This document shows positions 45,381 to 53,250 of a stretch of DNA of 64,000 bases, piece by piece (the first letter of the stretch is position 1; the number at the start of each line of letters is the position of its first letter). The translations under genes were made by a program, and so were the position numbers. A model generated the notes under the pieces. The model saw only the letters and a program-made list of their open reading frames with translations. It was not told where the DNA came from and made no database searches. The stretch lies in contig NZ_FQXP01000009.1 of the NCBI RefSeq assembly GCF_900130005.1, positions 62,001 through 126,000 of the forward strand, in the 5' to 3' direction. This stretch comes from Clostridium collagenovorans DSM 3089. Its GTDB lineage: Bacteria > Bacillota > Clostridia > Clostridiales > Clostridiaceae.

Positions 45381-45533
45381 TTATCTGTTTCTTTGTTGTT
45401 TTTTAGCTCTTCTACAGTCTTGACATCTTTTTGGTTCATTTTCAAAACCTTTTTCTCTGTAGAATTCTTGTTCACCTTCTGTGAAAACAAACTCTTGACC
45501 GCAATCTGCACAAATTAATTTCTTATCTGCCAT
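45381..45533 (-). CDS. Small zinc-ribbon protein
   Basis: This 50-residue protein starts M-A-D-K-K-L-I-C-A-D-C-G and has a second pair, C-Q-D-C, near residues 37-40. The four cysteines would bind one zinc. The middle is F-V-F-T-E-G-E-Q-E-F-Y-R-E-K-G-F. This matches the short zinc-ribbon family found widely in Firmicutes, whose role is unknown; its basic tail (K-K-Q-Q-R-N-R) suggests nucleic-acid binding. A strong GGAGGTGGAG site precedes the ATG, and a clean terminator follows. Confidence 0.92.
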   Translation of the reverse strand: MADKKLICADCGQEFVFTEGEQEFYREKGFENEPKRCQDCRRAKKQQRNR

Positions 45534-45825
45534 AGTCTCCACCTCCATATTTTAGGATTTAAACTACATAGAAATATTCTCCTAAAACCTAAAAGGGAAC
45601 TATTCTGAATGTTTAAATCTCTTAATTTATAGAGATTATACCATTTTGATTTTTCACCGTCAACATTTAAAATAGTATTTTTTTAAAAATTCTGAATTTT
45701 AAATCCTTATGTTAATTAAAACATACTTTTTGTTTTATTTTAAACTCTAAACTTATATATATCCAAGAGTTTCTATTAATATTTTCATAAATTACTTTAC
45801 CTTTTATATTTTTTATTACTAACTA

Positions 45826-45854
45826 TTGACAAATAAAAATCTACCCTATATTAT
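45826..45854 (+). promoter_or_regulatory. Sigma-A promoter of the ars operon
   Basis: -35 TTGACA (45826-45831), 17 nt, -10 TATTAT (45849-45854). +1 falls within the downstream operator. Confidence 0.8.
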
Positions 45855-45860
45855 TATCAT

Positions 45861-45876
45861 ATCAAAAATTTTTGAT
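45861..45876 (+). promoter_or_regulatory. Probable ArsR operator
   Basis: ATCAAAAATTTTTGAT, a perfect 16-bp palindrome over the predicted +1 and 14 nt before arsR. It fits the ATCAA...TTGAT style of ArsR sites. Confidence 0.7.
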
Positions 45877-45890
45877 GTGAGGTGTTACCT

Positions 45891-46199
45891 ATGAGTAAGA
45901 ATTACGAAGAAGACGTAAAAATATTTAAAGCACTATGTGATGAAAAACGAATATATATATTAGAACTTTTAAAAAGCGGAGAAAAATGTGCTTGTATATT
46001 AATTGATAATATGAATATAGGACAATCAGCCCTTTCCTATCACATGAAAATTTTATGTGAGTCAGGACTTGTAGAAAGTAGACAAGAGGGTAAATGGACT
46101 CATTATAAATTAAGTAAGTGTGGAGGAGAATATGCTTCTAATCGTTTGTTAGAGCTAACTACTCCTGATTTAGATAGTCATCCTCAATGTTGCAAATAA
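45891..46199 (+). CDS. arsR: ArsR-family arsenic-responsive repressor
   Basis: This 102-residue winged-helix repressor has the recognition helix Q-S-A-L-S-Y-H-M-K-I-L near residue 48. The metal-sensing pair is C-A-C in G-E-K-C-A-C-I-L, equivalent to E-L-C-V-C-D-L of classic ArsR. It ends in H-P-Q-C-C-K, a possible extra thiol site. The ATG at 45891 is 6 nt from GAGGTG; an in-frame GTG lies inside that site. It is the first gene of arsR-arsB-arsC, under the palindrome at 45861-45876. Confidence 0.9.
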   Translation: MSKNYEEDVKIFKALCDEKRIYILELLKSGEKCACILIDNMNIGQSALSYHMKILCESGLVESRQEGKWTHYKLSKCGGEYASNRLLELTTPDLDSHPQCCK

Positions 46200-46315
46200 A
46201 AGTCATCATAGGATGGCTTTTATAAAAAACTTTACATCAAATTTTTTTTATATGAATATATGGCAATTATATCTTGAAAAAAATAAAGATGCTTTTACAG
46301 CAAAAGGAGTAAATT

Positions 46316-47365
46316 ATGTCAAAGAATAAAAACATCAGCTTTTTTCAAAAATACCTTACATTCTGGGTTATTATATGCATGCTTAGCGGAATACTAATAG
46401 GAAAATATATACCTGCTTTACCAAACTTCCTAAATAAATTTGAATACGCAAATGTATCAGTACCTATTGCAATCCTTATTTGGATAATGATTTATCCAAT
46501 GATGATGAAAGTAGATTTTCAAAGCATTAAAAACATTAGTAAAAATCCTAGTGGATTAGTTGTAACCTGGGTAACTAATTGGCTAATCAAGCCATTTACA
46601 ATGTATATTATTGCTGCTTTCTTCTTTTATATTGTATTTAAAATGTGGATACCTGCAGATTTAGCTAAGGAATATCTTGCTGGTGCTGTTCTATTAGGAG
46701 CTGCCCCATGTACTGCAATGGTTTTTGTCTGGAGTTCTTTAACAAAGGGAAATCCAAGTTATACAGTTGTACAAGTTGCAACAAATGACTTAATTATTTT
46801 AGTTGCATTTGTTCCTATTGTAAGTTTTTTACTTGGAATGGGTAATGTATCTGTACCTTTTGATACTTTATTTTTATCAATTGTATTGTTTGTAGTCATC
46901 CCTTTGCTTGGAGGAATATTCACAAGATATTTTATTACTAAGAAAAAAGGAAGAGATTATTTCGAAAATATTTTCATAAAAAAGTTTGATGGTATTACTA
47001 CTATAGGATTATTGCTTACCCTAATTCTTTTATTCTCTTTCCAAGGAAATGTGATTATTTCAAATCCATTTCACATAATTCTTATTGCAATACCTTTAAT
47101 TATACAAACAATACTTATATTCTTTATAGCTTATTTAGCAAGTTATTTACTAAAGCTACCACATGATATTGCTTCTCCAGCAGGAATGATAGGAGCCTCT
47201 AACTTCTTTGAATTAGCTGTAGCTGTTTCAATATCAATTTTTGGAATGTCATCGCCCGCAACTTTAACAACTATTGTAGGCGTTTTAGTAGAAGTTCCAA
47301 TCATGCTATTTTTAGTTAAAGTTGCAAATAGTACGAAAGGTTGGTTTAGTAATAATGAAAAATAA
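46316..47365 (+). CDS. arsB: ACR3-family arsenite efflux permease
   Basis: This 349-residue protein with ten hydrophobic segments exports arsenite. The ACR3 hallmarks are P-M-M-M-K-V-D near residue 61 and G-A-A-P-C-T-A-M-V-F-V-W, which holds the conserved cysteine, near residue 130. The late motif S-P-A-G-M-I-G-A-S-N-F-F-E-L-A-V-A is also typical. AAAGGAG precedes the ATG. arsC overlaps its last codons by 11 nt. The gene is often named acr3. Confidence 0.93.
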   Translation: MSKNKNISFFQKYLTFWVIICMLSGILIGKYIPALPNFLNKFEYANVSVPIAILIWIMIYPMMMKVDFQSIKNISKNPSGLVVTWVTNWLIKPFTMYIIAAFFFYIVFKMWIPADLAKEYLAGAVLLGAAPCTAMVFVWSSLTKGNPSYTVVQVATNDLIILVAFVPIVSFLLGMGNVSVPFDTLFLSIVLFVVIPLLGGIFTRYFITKKKGRDYFENIFIKKFDGITTIGLLLTLILLFSFQGNVIISNPFHIILIAIPLIIQTILIFFIAYLASYLLKLPHDIASPAGMIGASNFFELAVAVSISIFGMSSPATLTTIVGVLVEVPIMLFLVKVANSTKGWFSNNEK

Positions 47366-47768
47366 TAAGCCCAAAGTAGCTTTTATATGTGTTCATAATT
47401 CATGTCGCAGTCAAATTGCTGAAGCCTTAGGAAAACATCTAGCATCTGATATTTTCGAAAGCTACTCAGCAGGCACAGAAATAAAATCTAAAATAAACCA
47501 AGATGCTGTGAGACTAATGAAAGTAAAGTACAATATAGATATGGAAGAAACTCAATGCTCAAAGTTATTAAGTGATATTCCTCCAGTGGACATTGTTATA
47601 ACAATGGGATGTAACGTAAGCTGTCCAGCTCTTCCATGTACTCTTAGAGAAGATTGGGGACTAGAGGACCCTACTGGAAAATCCGATGAAGATTTTTTAG
47701 AAATCATAACTGAAATTCACTGTAATATACTTAATTTACGCAAAAGAATAATAGAAAATATATTATAA
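47355..47768 (+). CDS. arsC: Arsenate reductase, low-molecular-weight phosphatase type
   Basis: This 137-residue enzyme reduces arsenate to arsenite for export. The P-loop C12-x5-R18 is in I-C-V-H-N-S-C-R-S-Q. Further cysteines at 86, 90 and 95 (M-G-C-N-V-S-C-P-A-L-P-C) would form the redox relay of the thioredoxin-linked class. D-W-G-L-E-D-P supplies the general acid. The ATG lies within the arsB end (11-nt overlap), indicating coupling. The extra in-frame codons upstream lie inside arsB. Confidence 0.92.
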   Translation: MKNNKPKVAFICVHNSCRSQIAEALGKHLASDIFESYSAGTEIKSKINQDAVRLMKVKYNIDMEETQCSKLLSDIPPVDIVITMGCNVSCPALPCTLREDWGLEDPTGKSDEDFLEIITEIHCNILNLRKRIIENIL

Positions 47769-47770
47769 CA

Positions 47771-47815
47771 AAAACGTAGTCCTATTTCTTGAAATAAATA
47801 GGACTACGTTTTTTT
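47771..47815 (+). terminator. ars operon terminator
   Basis: AAAACGTAGTCCTATTT and AAATAGGACTACGTTTT pair, followed by TTTTT. Confidence 0.92.
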
Positions 47816-48229
47816 CAATCTTAATTAAAAACCTTTTTAATAAAAAGTTTCACCTTATCTTTTATTTTATCAACATAATATCTTTTATTTTACTTTAATC
47901 TTATATTTCTTCAATATATTTAATTACCACAAATAAACTTTTATATAGTTTAATTAAACTTTTCCAAAAATATATATAAAATCCAAGTTCTTATTTTTAA
48001 AATTTTCACTACAAAAACATTTTACTATTTAAATTCCATTCTATTGTTTAGATTTTATATATTTTCTACAGAAAAATATTTTTCATTTTCATAATATTTT
48101 CCTATGTTTCCATTAAAGAAAATTTACGTATACTTCAAATTTGAATTTATTTTTTTATTTTTATGAATTTTTATCTTTTTTTATTTTTATGTGAATTTAT
48201 TTAATTATTCTAAAATTATATCAAAAATA
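47816..48229. other. AT-rich spacer upstream of the phosphatase promoter
   Basis: About 410 bp of very AT-rich DNA with long A and T runs. No gene, RNA or repeat recognised. It may act as an AT-rich upstream element. Confidence 0.4.
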
Positions 48230-48258
48230 TTGACTTATCTTTGGTAGAGGTGTATAAA
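48230..48258 (+). promoter_or_regulatory. Sigma-A promoter of the phosphatase lipoprotein gene
   Basis: -35 TTGACT (48230-48235), 17 nt, -10 TATAAA (48253-48258). The leader would be ~270 nt. Confidence 0.65.
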
Positions 48259-48263
48259 TATAC

Positions 48264-48298
48264 TTGTGATAGTCACAAAATTTACATTGTTGCAACAT
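48264..48298 (+). promoter_or_regulatory. Two palindromes at the start of the phosphatase transcript
   Basis: TTGTGA-TAG-TCACAA (48264-48278) lies at the predicted +1, and TGTTGCAACA (48289-48298) follows 10 bp later. The first is a likely operator for an unidentified regulator; its 3-bp centre does not fit Crp or Fnr sites. Confidence 0.5.
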
Positions 48299-48536
48299 TT
48301 TATTAACTTTAAATTAATTTTTTGATACAAGATGCTTTTATAAATTATAAATCTATAAAATACGTTTATATTTTATAAACCTGAATTGTATTAAATTTAT
48401 AAACTTATGTTTTATTATAAGAATTAGTTTATAGATTATTTTCATTGCAATTATAAAATAATTTATACTATAACTTATAAATAACTTTATACTAAAAAAG
48501 ATAAATTTATATTAAGAGATTAAAAGAGGTAAAATC

Positions 48537-49856
48537 ATGAATAACTTTAAGAAAAGAACTCTTAGCATTGCTTTAGCAACTTTAGTTGCATTCTCTTTAA
48601 CTGCATGTGGAACTACTGCAAAAAAAGATGAGGCATCAAATGCTAAAACAAATGTAGAAGAAAAAGCAACAAAATCAGAATACGGTTTAGAGCAATTAGC
48701 ATGGGCTCCTGATACTTACAATGCATTAGTTAATGTTATCAAAGAATACGGAAAAGATAGCAAAAACTATGATGAAAAACAAAAACCTTATGCTGTTTTC
48801 GATTGGGACAACACTACAATCATGAATGACGTTGAAGAAGCATTACTTGCTTACCAATTAGAAAACTTAGAATTTAAAATGACTCCTGAAGAGTTAGATT
48901 CAGTTATGAAAACTAATATTCCAAAGGACAACTTTAACGAGAAATGTAACAATAAAGATGGAAAACCAGTTAATATCGACTCAATTACAGAAGATATTAC
49001 TAATGACTATAAATATTTATATGAAAACTTCAAAGGACTTAAAGGATCTAAATCTTTAGATGAAATCAAAAAGACTAAAGAATATACTGATTTCAAAGCT
49101 AAACTTAGATATCTTTATGCTGCAATCGGAGAATCTTTCAGTTCAGATGTAAGCTACCCATGGGTTACTTACTTATTTGCAGGAATGACTTCTAAAGAAG
49201 TTGCTACTCTTACTGAAAAATCTAACGACTATTGGTTAGCACATGAATTAGGTGAAGAAACTTGGACAAGTTCTGAAGAAATGCCAGGAAAAGCTGGTGT
49301 TGTTTCAGTTTCATTTAACACTGGTTTAAGAACTGTTGCTGAGCAACAAAACTTATACAAAGCTTTAATGGAAAACGGAATTGAGGTTTATATTTGTTCT
49401 GCTTCTTACATTGACGTTGTTAAAGAGTTTGCTACAAACCCTAAGTATGGTTACAATATACCAGGTGAAAAAGTTTACGCTATGGAACTTTTAAAAACTG
49501 AGGACAAAAAAATAACAGCTGAACTTGATCCTGAGTATTTCCAAACTCAAGGAAAAGGTAAAACAGAAACTATAAACAAATTCTTAGTACCAATCCATGG
49601 ACATGGCCCAGTAATCGTTGGTGGAGACAGCAACGGTGACGTTAACATGTTATCTGATTTTGATGATACTAAAGTTAGCTTAATCATCAACAGATGCAAA
49701 GGTGGAAAAATCGGTGAGCTTTGTGAAAAAGCTATTGAAACTATGGGTAAACCAGAAGCTAGATTCTTCTTACAAGGAAGAAACGATAATACTGGTAAAT
49801 ACACTTCTTCTGAAAAATCTATTAAATTAGGTGCGACTGAAGAGAAACTTAAATAG
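48537..49856 (+). CDS. HAD-superfamily phosphatase lipoprotein
   Basis: The 439-residue protein has a lipoprotein signal: basic N-terminus, hydrophobic core, lipobox L-T-A-C with Cys24. HAD motif I is D89-W-D91-N-T-T. A lysine in the G-K-G-K-T-E stretch and motif IV G-G-D-S-N-G-D (near residue 362) complete the site. It resembles secreted phosphorylcholine-phosphatase-like enzymes (PF12710 type) and probably cleaves phosphate esters at the cell surface. Codon use favours TTC, AAC and TAC more than its neighbours, suggesting high expression. It is monocistronic with a long leader. The substrate is uncertain. Confidence 0.82.
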   Translation: MNNFKKRTLSIALATLVAFSLTACGTTAKKDEASNAKTNVEEKATKSEYGLEQLAWAPDTYNALVNVIKEYGKDSKNYDEKQKPYAVFDWDNTTIMNDVEEALLAYQLENLEFKMTPEELDSVMKTNIPKDNFNEKCNNKDGKPVNIDSITEDITNDYKYLYENFKGLKGSKSLDEIKKTKEYTDFKAKLRYLYAAIGESFSSDVSYPWVTYLFAGMTSKEVATLTEKSNDYWLAHELGEETWTSSEEMPGKAGVVSVSFNTGLRTVAEQQNLYKALMENGIEVYICSASYIDVVKEFATNPKYGYNIPGEKVYAMELLKTEDKKITAELDPEYFQTQGKGKTETINKFLVPIHGHGPVIVGGDSNGDVNMLSDFDDTKVSLIINRCKGGKIGELCEKAIETMGKPEARFFLQGRNDNTGKYTSSEKSIKLGATEEKLK

Positions 49857-49887
49857 TTTAGTGTGCTTTAATAGTTTAAAATAAATT

Positions 49888-49930
49888 AAGCCCTATATGA
49901 TTAACTCAAAACTAAGCATATAGGGCTTTT
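49888..49930 (+). terminator. Terminator of the phosphatase gene
   Basis: AAGCCCTATATG and CATATAGGGCTT pair, followed by TT. Confidence 0.85.
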
Positions 49931-49991
49931 AAAATCTTTAATTAAGTTTTACTCTCTCTTTTCTTATACTATTCAATTAAACTTTTATTTA

Positions 49992-50094
49992 TATATACTT
50001 TGCAATATTAAATCTGCATCATCGTAATTTACGATATATATTAAATTTTTTATCCTATAAAATATGAATGAATTTTATTTAATGCAACATATAT
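49992..50094 (+). repeat. Dispersed intergenic repeat, copy 6
   Basis: A full-length copy (~103 bp) between the converging phosphatase and MerR/TipAS genes. It differs in the interior (ACGATATATATTA), which may be a small duplication. Confidence 0.85.
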
Positions 50095-50280
50095 ACTTAT
50101 CCCTATATTTCTATAATTCTCTTCTAATTGTTTTATCAATTAAACTTAACTATAATATATTTCTCCTTATGTTTATACCTATTTATGCTTAAAGTTTTCT
50201 TCTTCATTATCTTAAACTTCATAGTTATAACTTCTAAGCTTAAATCAATCTAAATTTCTTACTTTGCTGTATTCTTAAAG

Positions 50281-51039
50281 CTACTTTAAATTATTATCAC
50301 AATATATATTCATAGCCTCACTTAAAAACTGTGCTAAGCCTCCACCATACTTATCTATATTCTCAGTAAATCTCTCATCTGCCACATACATAAGAGCTAA
50401 TCCTCTAAAAATCTCCAAGGTGCAATTATAATAGTTTTTACTTATATGACTTCTCCATTTACCTACTAACTCCTGTACCTTCTCATTAGAAGGATTCTCA
50501 TCCATTAAAGCAGCTAATCCCTCATATATTTCAGCTGCCTCTCCCATTATATTTTCCCACTCCCCCTTAGAATATTTTGATGTTTTTTCTTTACTTTCTT
50601 TATAAGCGCTTGTCTTACCGTATCTTTCTTTTACTTCTTCTTTATATTTTTCCTCATGTTTCTTTATTTCCTCATAATTAAATGCCTTAAAATCCTTTTT
50701 ACTCATAGCTTTACCTCCTAAATTCACAATCCTACTATCTATAGACTCTATTATATTTTCTAACCTATTTTTCTTCTCCACTATAAGCTCCCTTTGCATT
50801 GTAAGAGCCTTTTGCTTATCAAATTCCTCATCATATAATAATCTTTTAATTTCTTGAAGAGGAAAATCTAACTCCTTAAAAAGTAATATTTGATATAACC
50901 TTTCAACATCCTCTTCACTATACATTCTATAGTTGGACTCTGTCCTTTTACTTGGTACCAAAAGCCCTATTTCATCATAATGATGCAACCTTCTTATACT
51001 TACTCCAGTTAACTTTGAAATTTCATTTATCATGTACAT
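50281..51039 (-). CDS. MerR-family regulator with TipAS-like domain
   Basis: Of 252 residues, 1-70 are a MerR winged helix (I-N-E-I-S-K-L-T-G-V-S-I-R-R-L-H-H-Y-D-E-I-G-L-L) followed by a dimer helix. Residues ~115-252 form an all-helical TipAS domain, which in TipA and relatives binds thiopeptides and other antibiotics. The ATG has GGAGG 9 nt upstream. Its own promoter has the 19-bp spacer typical of MerR targets, so it probably activates itself on ligand binding. No transporter gene is adjacent. Confidence 0.88.
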   Translation of the reverse strand: MYMINEISKLTGVSIRRLHHYDEIGLLVPSKRTESNYRMYSEEDVERLYQILLFKELDFPLQEIKRLLYDEEFDKQKALTMQRELIVEKKNRLENIIESIDSRIVNLGGKAMSKKDFKAFNYEEIKKHEEKYKEEVKERYGKTSAYKESKEKTSKYSKGEWENIMGEAAEIYEGLAALMDENPSNEKVQELVGKWRSHISKNYYNCTLEIFRGLALMYVADERFTENIDKYGGGLAQFLSEAMNIYCDNNLK

Positions 51040-51060
51040 GGCAATTCTCCTCCTAAAACT

Positions 51061-51091
51061 ATATTAATCTATAACACAATGTTAAGGTCAA
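51061..51091 (-). promoter_or_regulatory. MerR-type promoter with 19-bp spacer
   Basis: Minus-strand -35 TTGACC (51086-51091), 19-bp spacer, -10 TAATAT (51061-51066). The spacer holds an imperfect dyad, CCTTAAC...GTTATAG. Confidence 0.7.
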
Positions 51092-51265
51092 TAGCTTTAT
51101 TTTATTTTTGCACTACACTTTAGAAGAAAATCAATAACTTCATTTCACTTTCACACTATATTTTAGAAAAATCTCAATACCTTCATTTTATTTTCACAAT
51201 ACTTTATATAATTGTTTATTTTATTATATAAATTCAAAGGAAGCCATTTCTGACTTCCCTTAAAT

Positions 51266-52000
51266 TTATTTATCTTCAAATATTTTTTCTATTATACTTT
51301 TAGATTTTATAATTTTTTCATCCTCATCAACTACCTCAAAGATAATTTTCCCCTCATATCCCTTTAGGTACTTTTTGAAAATCAATTCAAAATCAAGTTC
51401 TCCTTGCCCTAGTGGAAGATGTTCATGCTCCTCACTAAAACGCTTATCTGCTATGTGTATACATTTAGGGAACTTAACTTCAAGAATACTTTGTAAATGA
51501 TCATAATCATCTATGTGAGCGATATCAAGAAGTAATTCAACCTCTGGATTTTTATCAAAGACTATTTTTAAATCACTAGCTTTATAATTAACCTTATCAA
51601 TTACACTATTATTCTCAATATATAGTTTTATATTATTTGCCTTAAGTAATTGATTTGTTTTATAAATGTTATCTGCAAATGTATATATAGTTTTTGAGTT
51701 CACAGGAGCACTTTCACAGACTGGGTGTATAATTACTTCCTTATGATTTAAAACCTTTAATATACGAAGTAATTCATCATTATACTTATCATAGTCATCA
51801 ATATCATATACTGCATGAATTATTACTGGAAAATTAGAATTAAGGACATACTCCTCTTTTGGATATGGTACCTTATCAAGTATCAAATCCCCCTTCATAA
51901 ACCAGATTTGCATAAAAGTAAATTTATTTAAACTCGAAAACTCTATTTCATCTCTATAATCATTAAACCAACGTATACTTCTTCCGTATTCTATCATCAT
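51266..52000 (-). CDS. TIM-barrel protein of the xylose isomerase/AP endonuclease 2 family
   Basis: The 244-residue protein has alternating beta strands and helices and ligand-like residues of the family: Y-I-E-N-N near residue 132, L-L-L-D-I-A-H-I-D near residue 160, H-I-A-D-K-R near 182, then P-L-G-Q-G-E-L-D-F and a final I-I-F-E-V. These fit a metal-dependent sugar (phosphate) isomerase or epimerase, but an endonuclease-IV-type role cannot be excluded. It is monocistronic, and no sugar genes are adjacent. Two adjacent ATG codons are both compatible with the GAGG site. Confidence 0.7.
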   Translation of the reverse strand: MMIEYGRSIRWFNDYRDEIEFSSLNKFTFMQIWFMKGDLILDKVPYPKEEYVLNSNFPVIIHAVYDIDDYDKYNDELLRILKVLNHKEVIIHPVCESAPVNSKTIYTFADNIYKTNQLLKANNIKLYIENNSVIDKVNYKASDLKIVFDKNPEVELLLDIAHIDDYDHLQSILEVKFPKCIHIADKRFSEEHEHLPLGQGELDFELIFKKYLKGYEGKIIFEVVDEDEKIIKSKSIIEKIFEDK

Positions 52001-52157
52001 CTAACCTCTTCACTTTATAAAATTCTACAACCCCGTATATATTGTAGTTTAACATATGCAAATGATATCATAAAATTCAATATATTGTATATGATTAATT
52101 GAAAATCTAATAAAAATCTAGTTCCTTATATACTAGATATACAAACTATTGAATTAC

Positions 52158-52186
52158 TTGTAATATAAACATATATATCCTATAAT
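52158..52186 (+). promoter_or_regulatory. Sigma-A promoter of the small zinc-ribbon gene
   Basis: -35 TTGTAA (52158-52163), 17 nt, -10 TATAAT (52181-52186). A small hairpin (TCGAC...GTCGA) lies in the leader. Confidence 0.7.
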
Positions 52187-52236
52187 TTAACTATCGACTC
52201 TGCTAAGTCGAAATAAATCATGGGGGGGATTATTCA

Positions 52237-52470
52237 ATGTCATTAAGTTTCAATTCTCTATTTGGAGAACAAGATATTTCTATAAATTGTCCTGTTTGCA
52301 AAGAAATAATAGAACTTAAGCTAAATCAAGTAGATAGCGAAGTTGAATGTCCTAATTGTAAAAATAAATTCAAAGTAAAATTCAAAGAGGGATTCAGTGC
52401 AAGCAAAGCTGCTGTTGATGATGCTTTAAAAGGCTTTGAAAAAGCACTTGGCGGTTTTGATGAAAAGTAA
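52237..52470 (+). CDS. Small zinc-ribbon protein, unknown function
   Basis: This 77-residue protein has C-P-V-C at about residues 18-21 and C-P-N-C at 38-41, a zinc ribbon like those of MJ0042-type domains. A helical C-terminus follows (A-S-K-A-A-V-D-D-A-L-K-G-F-E-K-A-L-G-G-F). The GGGGGGG site is 8 nt from the ATG. It has its own promoter and terminator. No function can be assigned. Confidence 0.8.
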   Translation: MSLSFNSLFGEQDISINCPVCKEIIELKLNQVDSEVECPNCKNKFKVKFKEGFSASKAAVDDALKGFEKALGGFDEK

Positions 52471-52557
52471 TATGAAAAATTAAACTTTAATCTTTTCTAT
52501 AAAAATACATAAGAATCAAAATCAATAAAGGTATAAATCTTATATCTTTTAAAACAA

Positions 52558-52606
52558 GTACCTATAAACAAGATATTAAAAAACCCTTTGTTTATAGGTA
52601 TTTCTT
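52558..52606 (+). terminator. Terminator after the zinc-ribbon gene
   Basis: TACCTATAAACAA and TTGTTTATAGGTA pair around a 17-nt loop, followed by TTTCTT. Confidence 0.75.
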
Positions 52607-52758
52607 CTATGATAATAAATTACCTATTTATTATTAAAATCTTTTTAGAACCAATGAACTAAACCTTGATCTTTATTCTTAAAATAAAAGTACCTAAGCT
52701 TTATCTGCGTAAGTGCTCTATTTGAGTTTTAAATATACAGTTTTAAGGATGTATTTTT

Positions 52759-52779
52759 ACTGCACACCTACTGCACACC
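52759..52779. repeat. Short tandem repeat near tRNA-Sec
   Basis: ACTGCACACCT is present twice in direct succession, ~65 bp from the 3' end of tRNA-Sec. No integrase remnant was found beside it. Confidence 0.7.
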
Positions 52780-52808
52780 TTTTATAAGATTTATATATAA
52801 ATGCAAAA

Positions 52809-52843
52809 TAAAAAAAGCTTAAAGTTCAACACTTTAAGCTTTT
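52809..52843 (-). terminator. tRNA-Sec terminator
   Basis: AAAAAGCTTAAAG and CTTTAAGCTTTTT form a perfect stem starting right after the CCA end. Confidence 0.9.
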
Positions 52844-52940
52844 TGGCGGGAATATGTGAGAATCGAACTCACCCATCGTGGTCTTAGCACGACAACACGG
52901 TTTTGAAGACCGGCAAGTACACCAGCACTTATCTACTCCC
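52844..52940 (-). tRNA. selC: tRNA-Sec (anticodon UCA)
   Basis: This selenocysteine tRNA is charged with Ser and converted by SelA. The minus strand gives a ~97-nt RNA starting GGGAGTAGATAAG and ending ATATTCCCGCCA, with an encoded CCA. The anticodon loop CTTCAAA carries UCA. The T arm is GGGTGAG-TTCGATT-CTCAC and the variable arm is long (about GTTGTCGTGCTAAGACCACGA), both typical. GGGAGTA pairs with TATTCCC in the acceptor stem. It lies at the end of the selD-selA-selB run with its own promoter. Confidence 0.95.
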
Positions 52941-52952
52941 TCGACAAAAAAT

Positions 52953-52981
52953 ATTCTACCATAAAACTAAAATAAATGCAA
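52953..52981 (-). promoter_or_regulatory. Promoter of tRNA-Sec
   Basis: Minus-strand -35 TTGCAT (52976-52981), 17 nt, -10 TAGAAT (52953-52958), 12 nt before the tRNA. This allows expression independent of selB. Confidence 0.65.
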
Positions 52982-53143
52982 CATTTTATCCTATATTTCT
53001 TCAATTTTATTTTTTTTCACTATATTTTGATATATAAAACCCTTTATATGTGTACATATAATTAAATTAATTCAACTTTTTATTCTGAAAATTTAATAGT
53101 CATTTAAATTAATCTTTATACTCAATCTTCTTAATATAAAAAC

Positions 53144-53171
53144 AAGGCAAGCCATATTTCAAGCTTACCTT
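53144..53171 (-). terminator. selB terminator
   Basis: AAGGTAAGC and GCTTGCCTT pair around a 10-nt loop on the minus strand, followed by GTTTTTA. Confidence 0.7.
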
Positions 53172-53250
53172 ATCTTCATTCTATCCTTACACTATTTAAA
53201 TATTCTCTTTAAATTCAATGCATTTACGAGCTTATATTAACTTTCTATGA

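Noticed and set aside
45287..45511. Minus-strand 74-codon frame over the small zinc-ribbon gene
   Set aside because: Different frame from the 50-residue zinc-ribbon protein, which has clear Cys pairs, a strong ribosome site and a terminator. The longer frame has none of these.
52600..52840. Integrase remnant next to tRNA-Sec
   Set aside because: All six frames read by eye gave no recombinase-like segment; only a short direct repeat is present.
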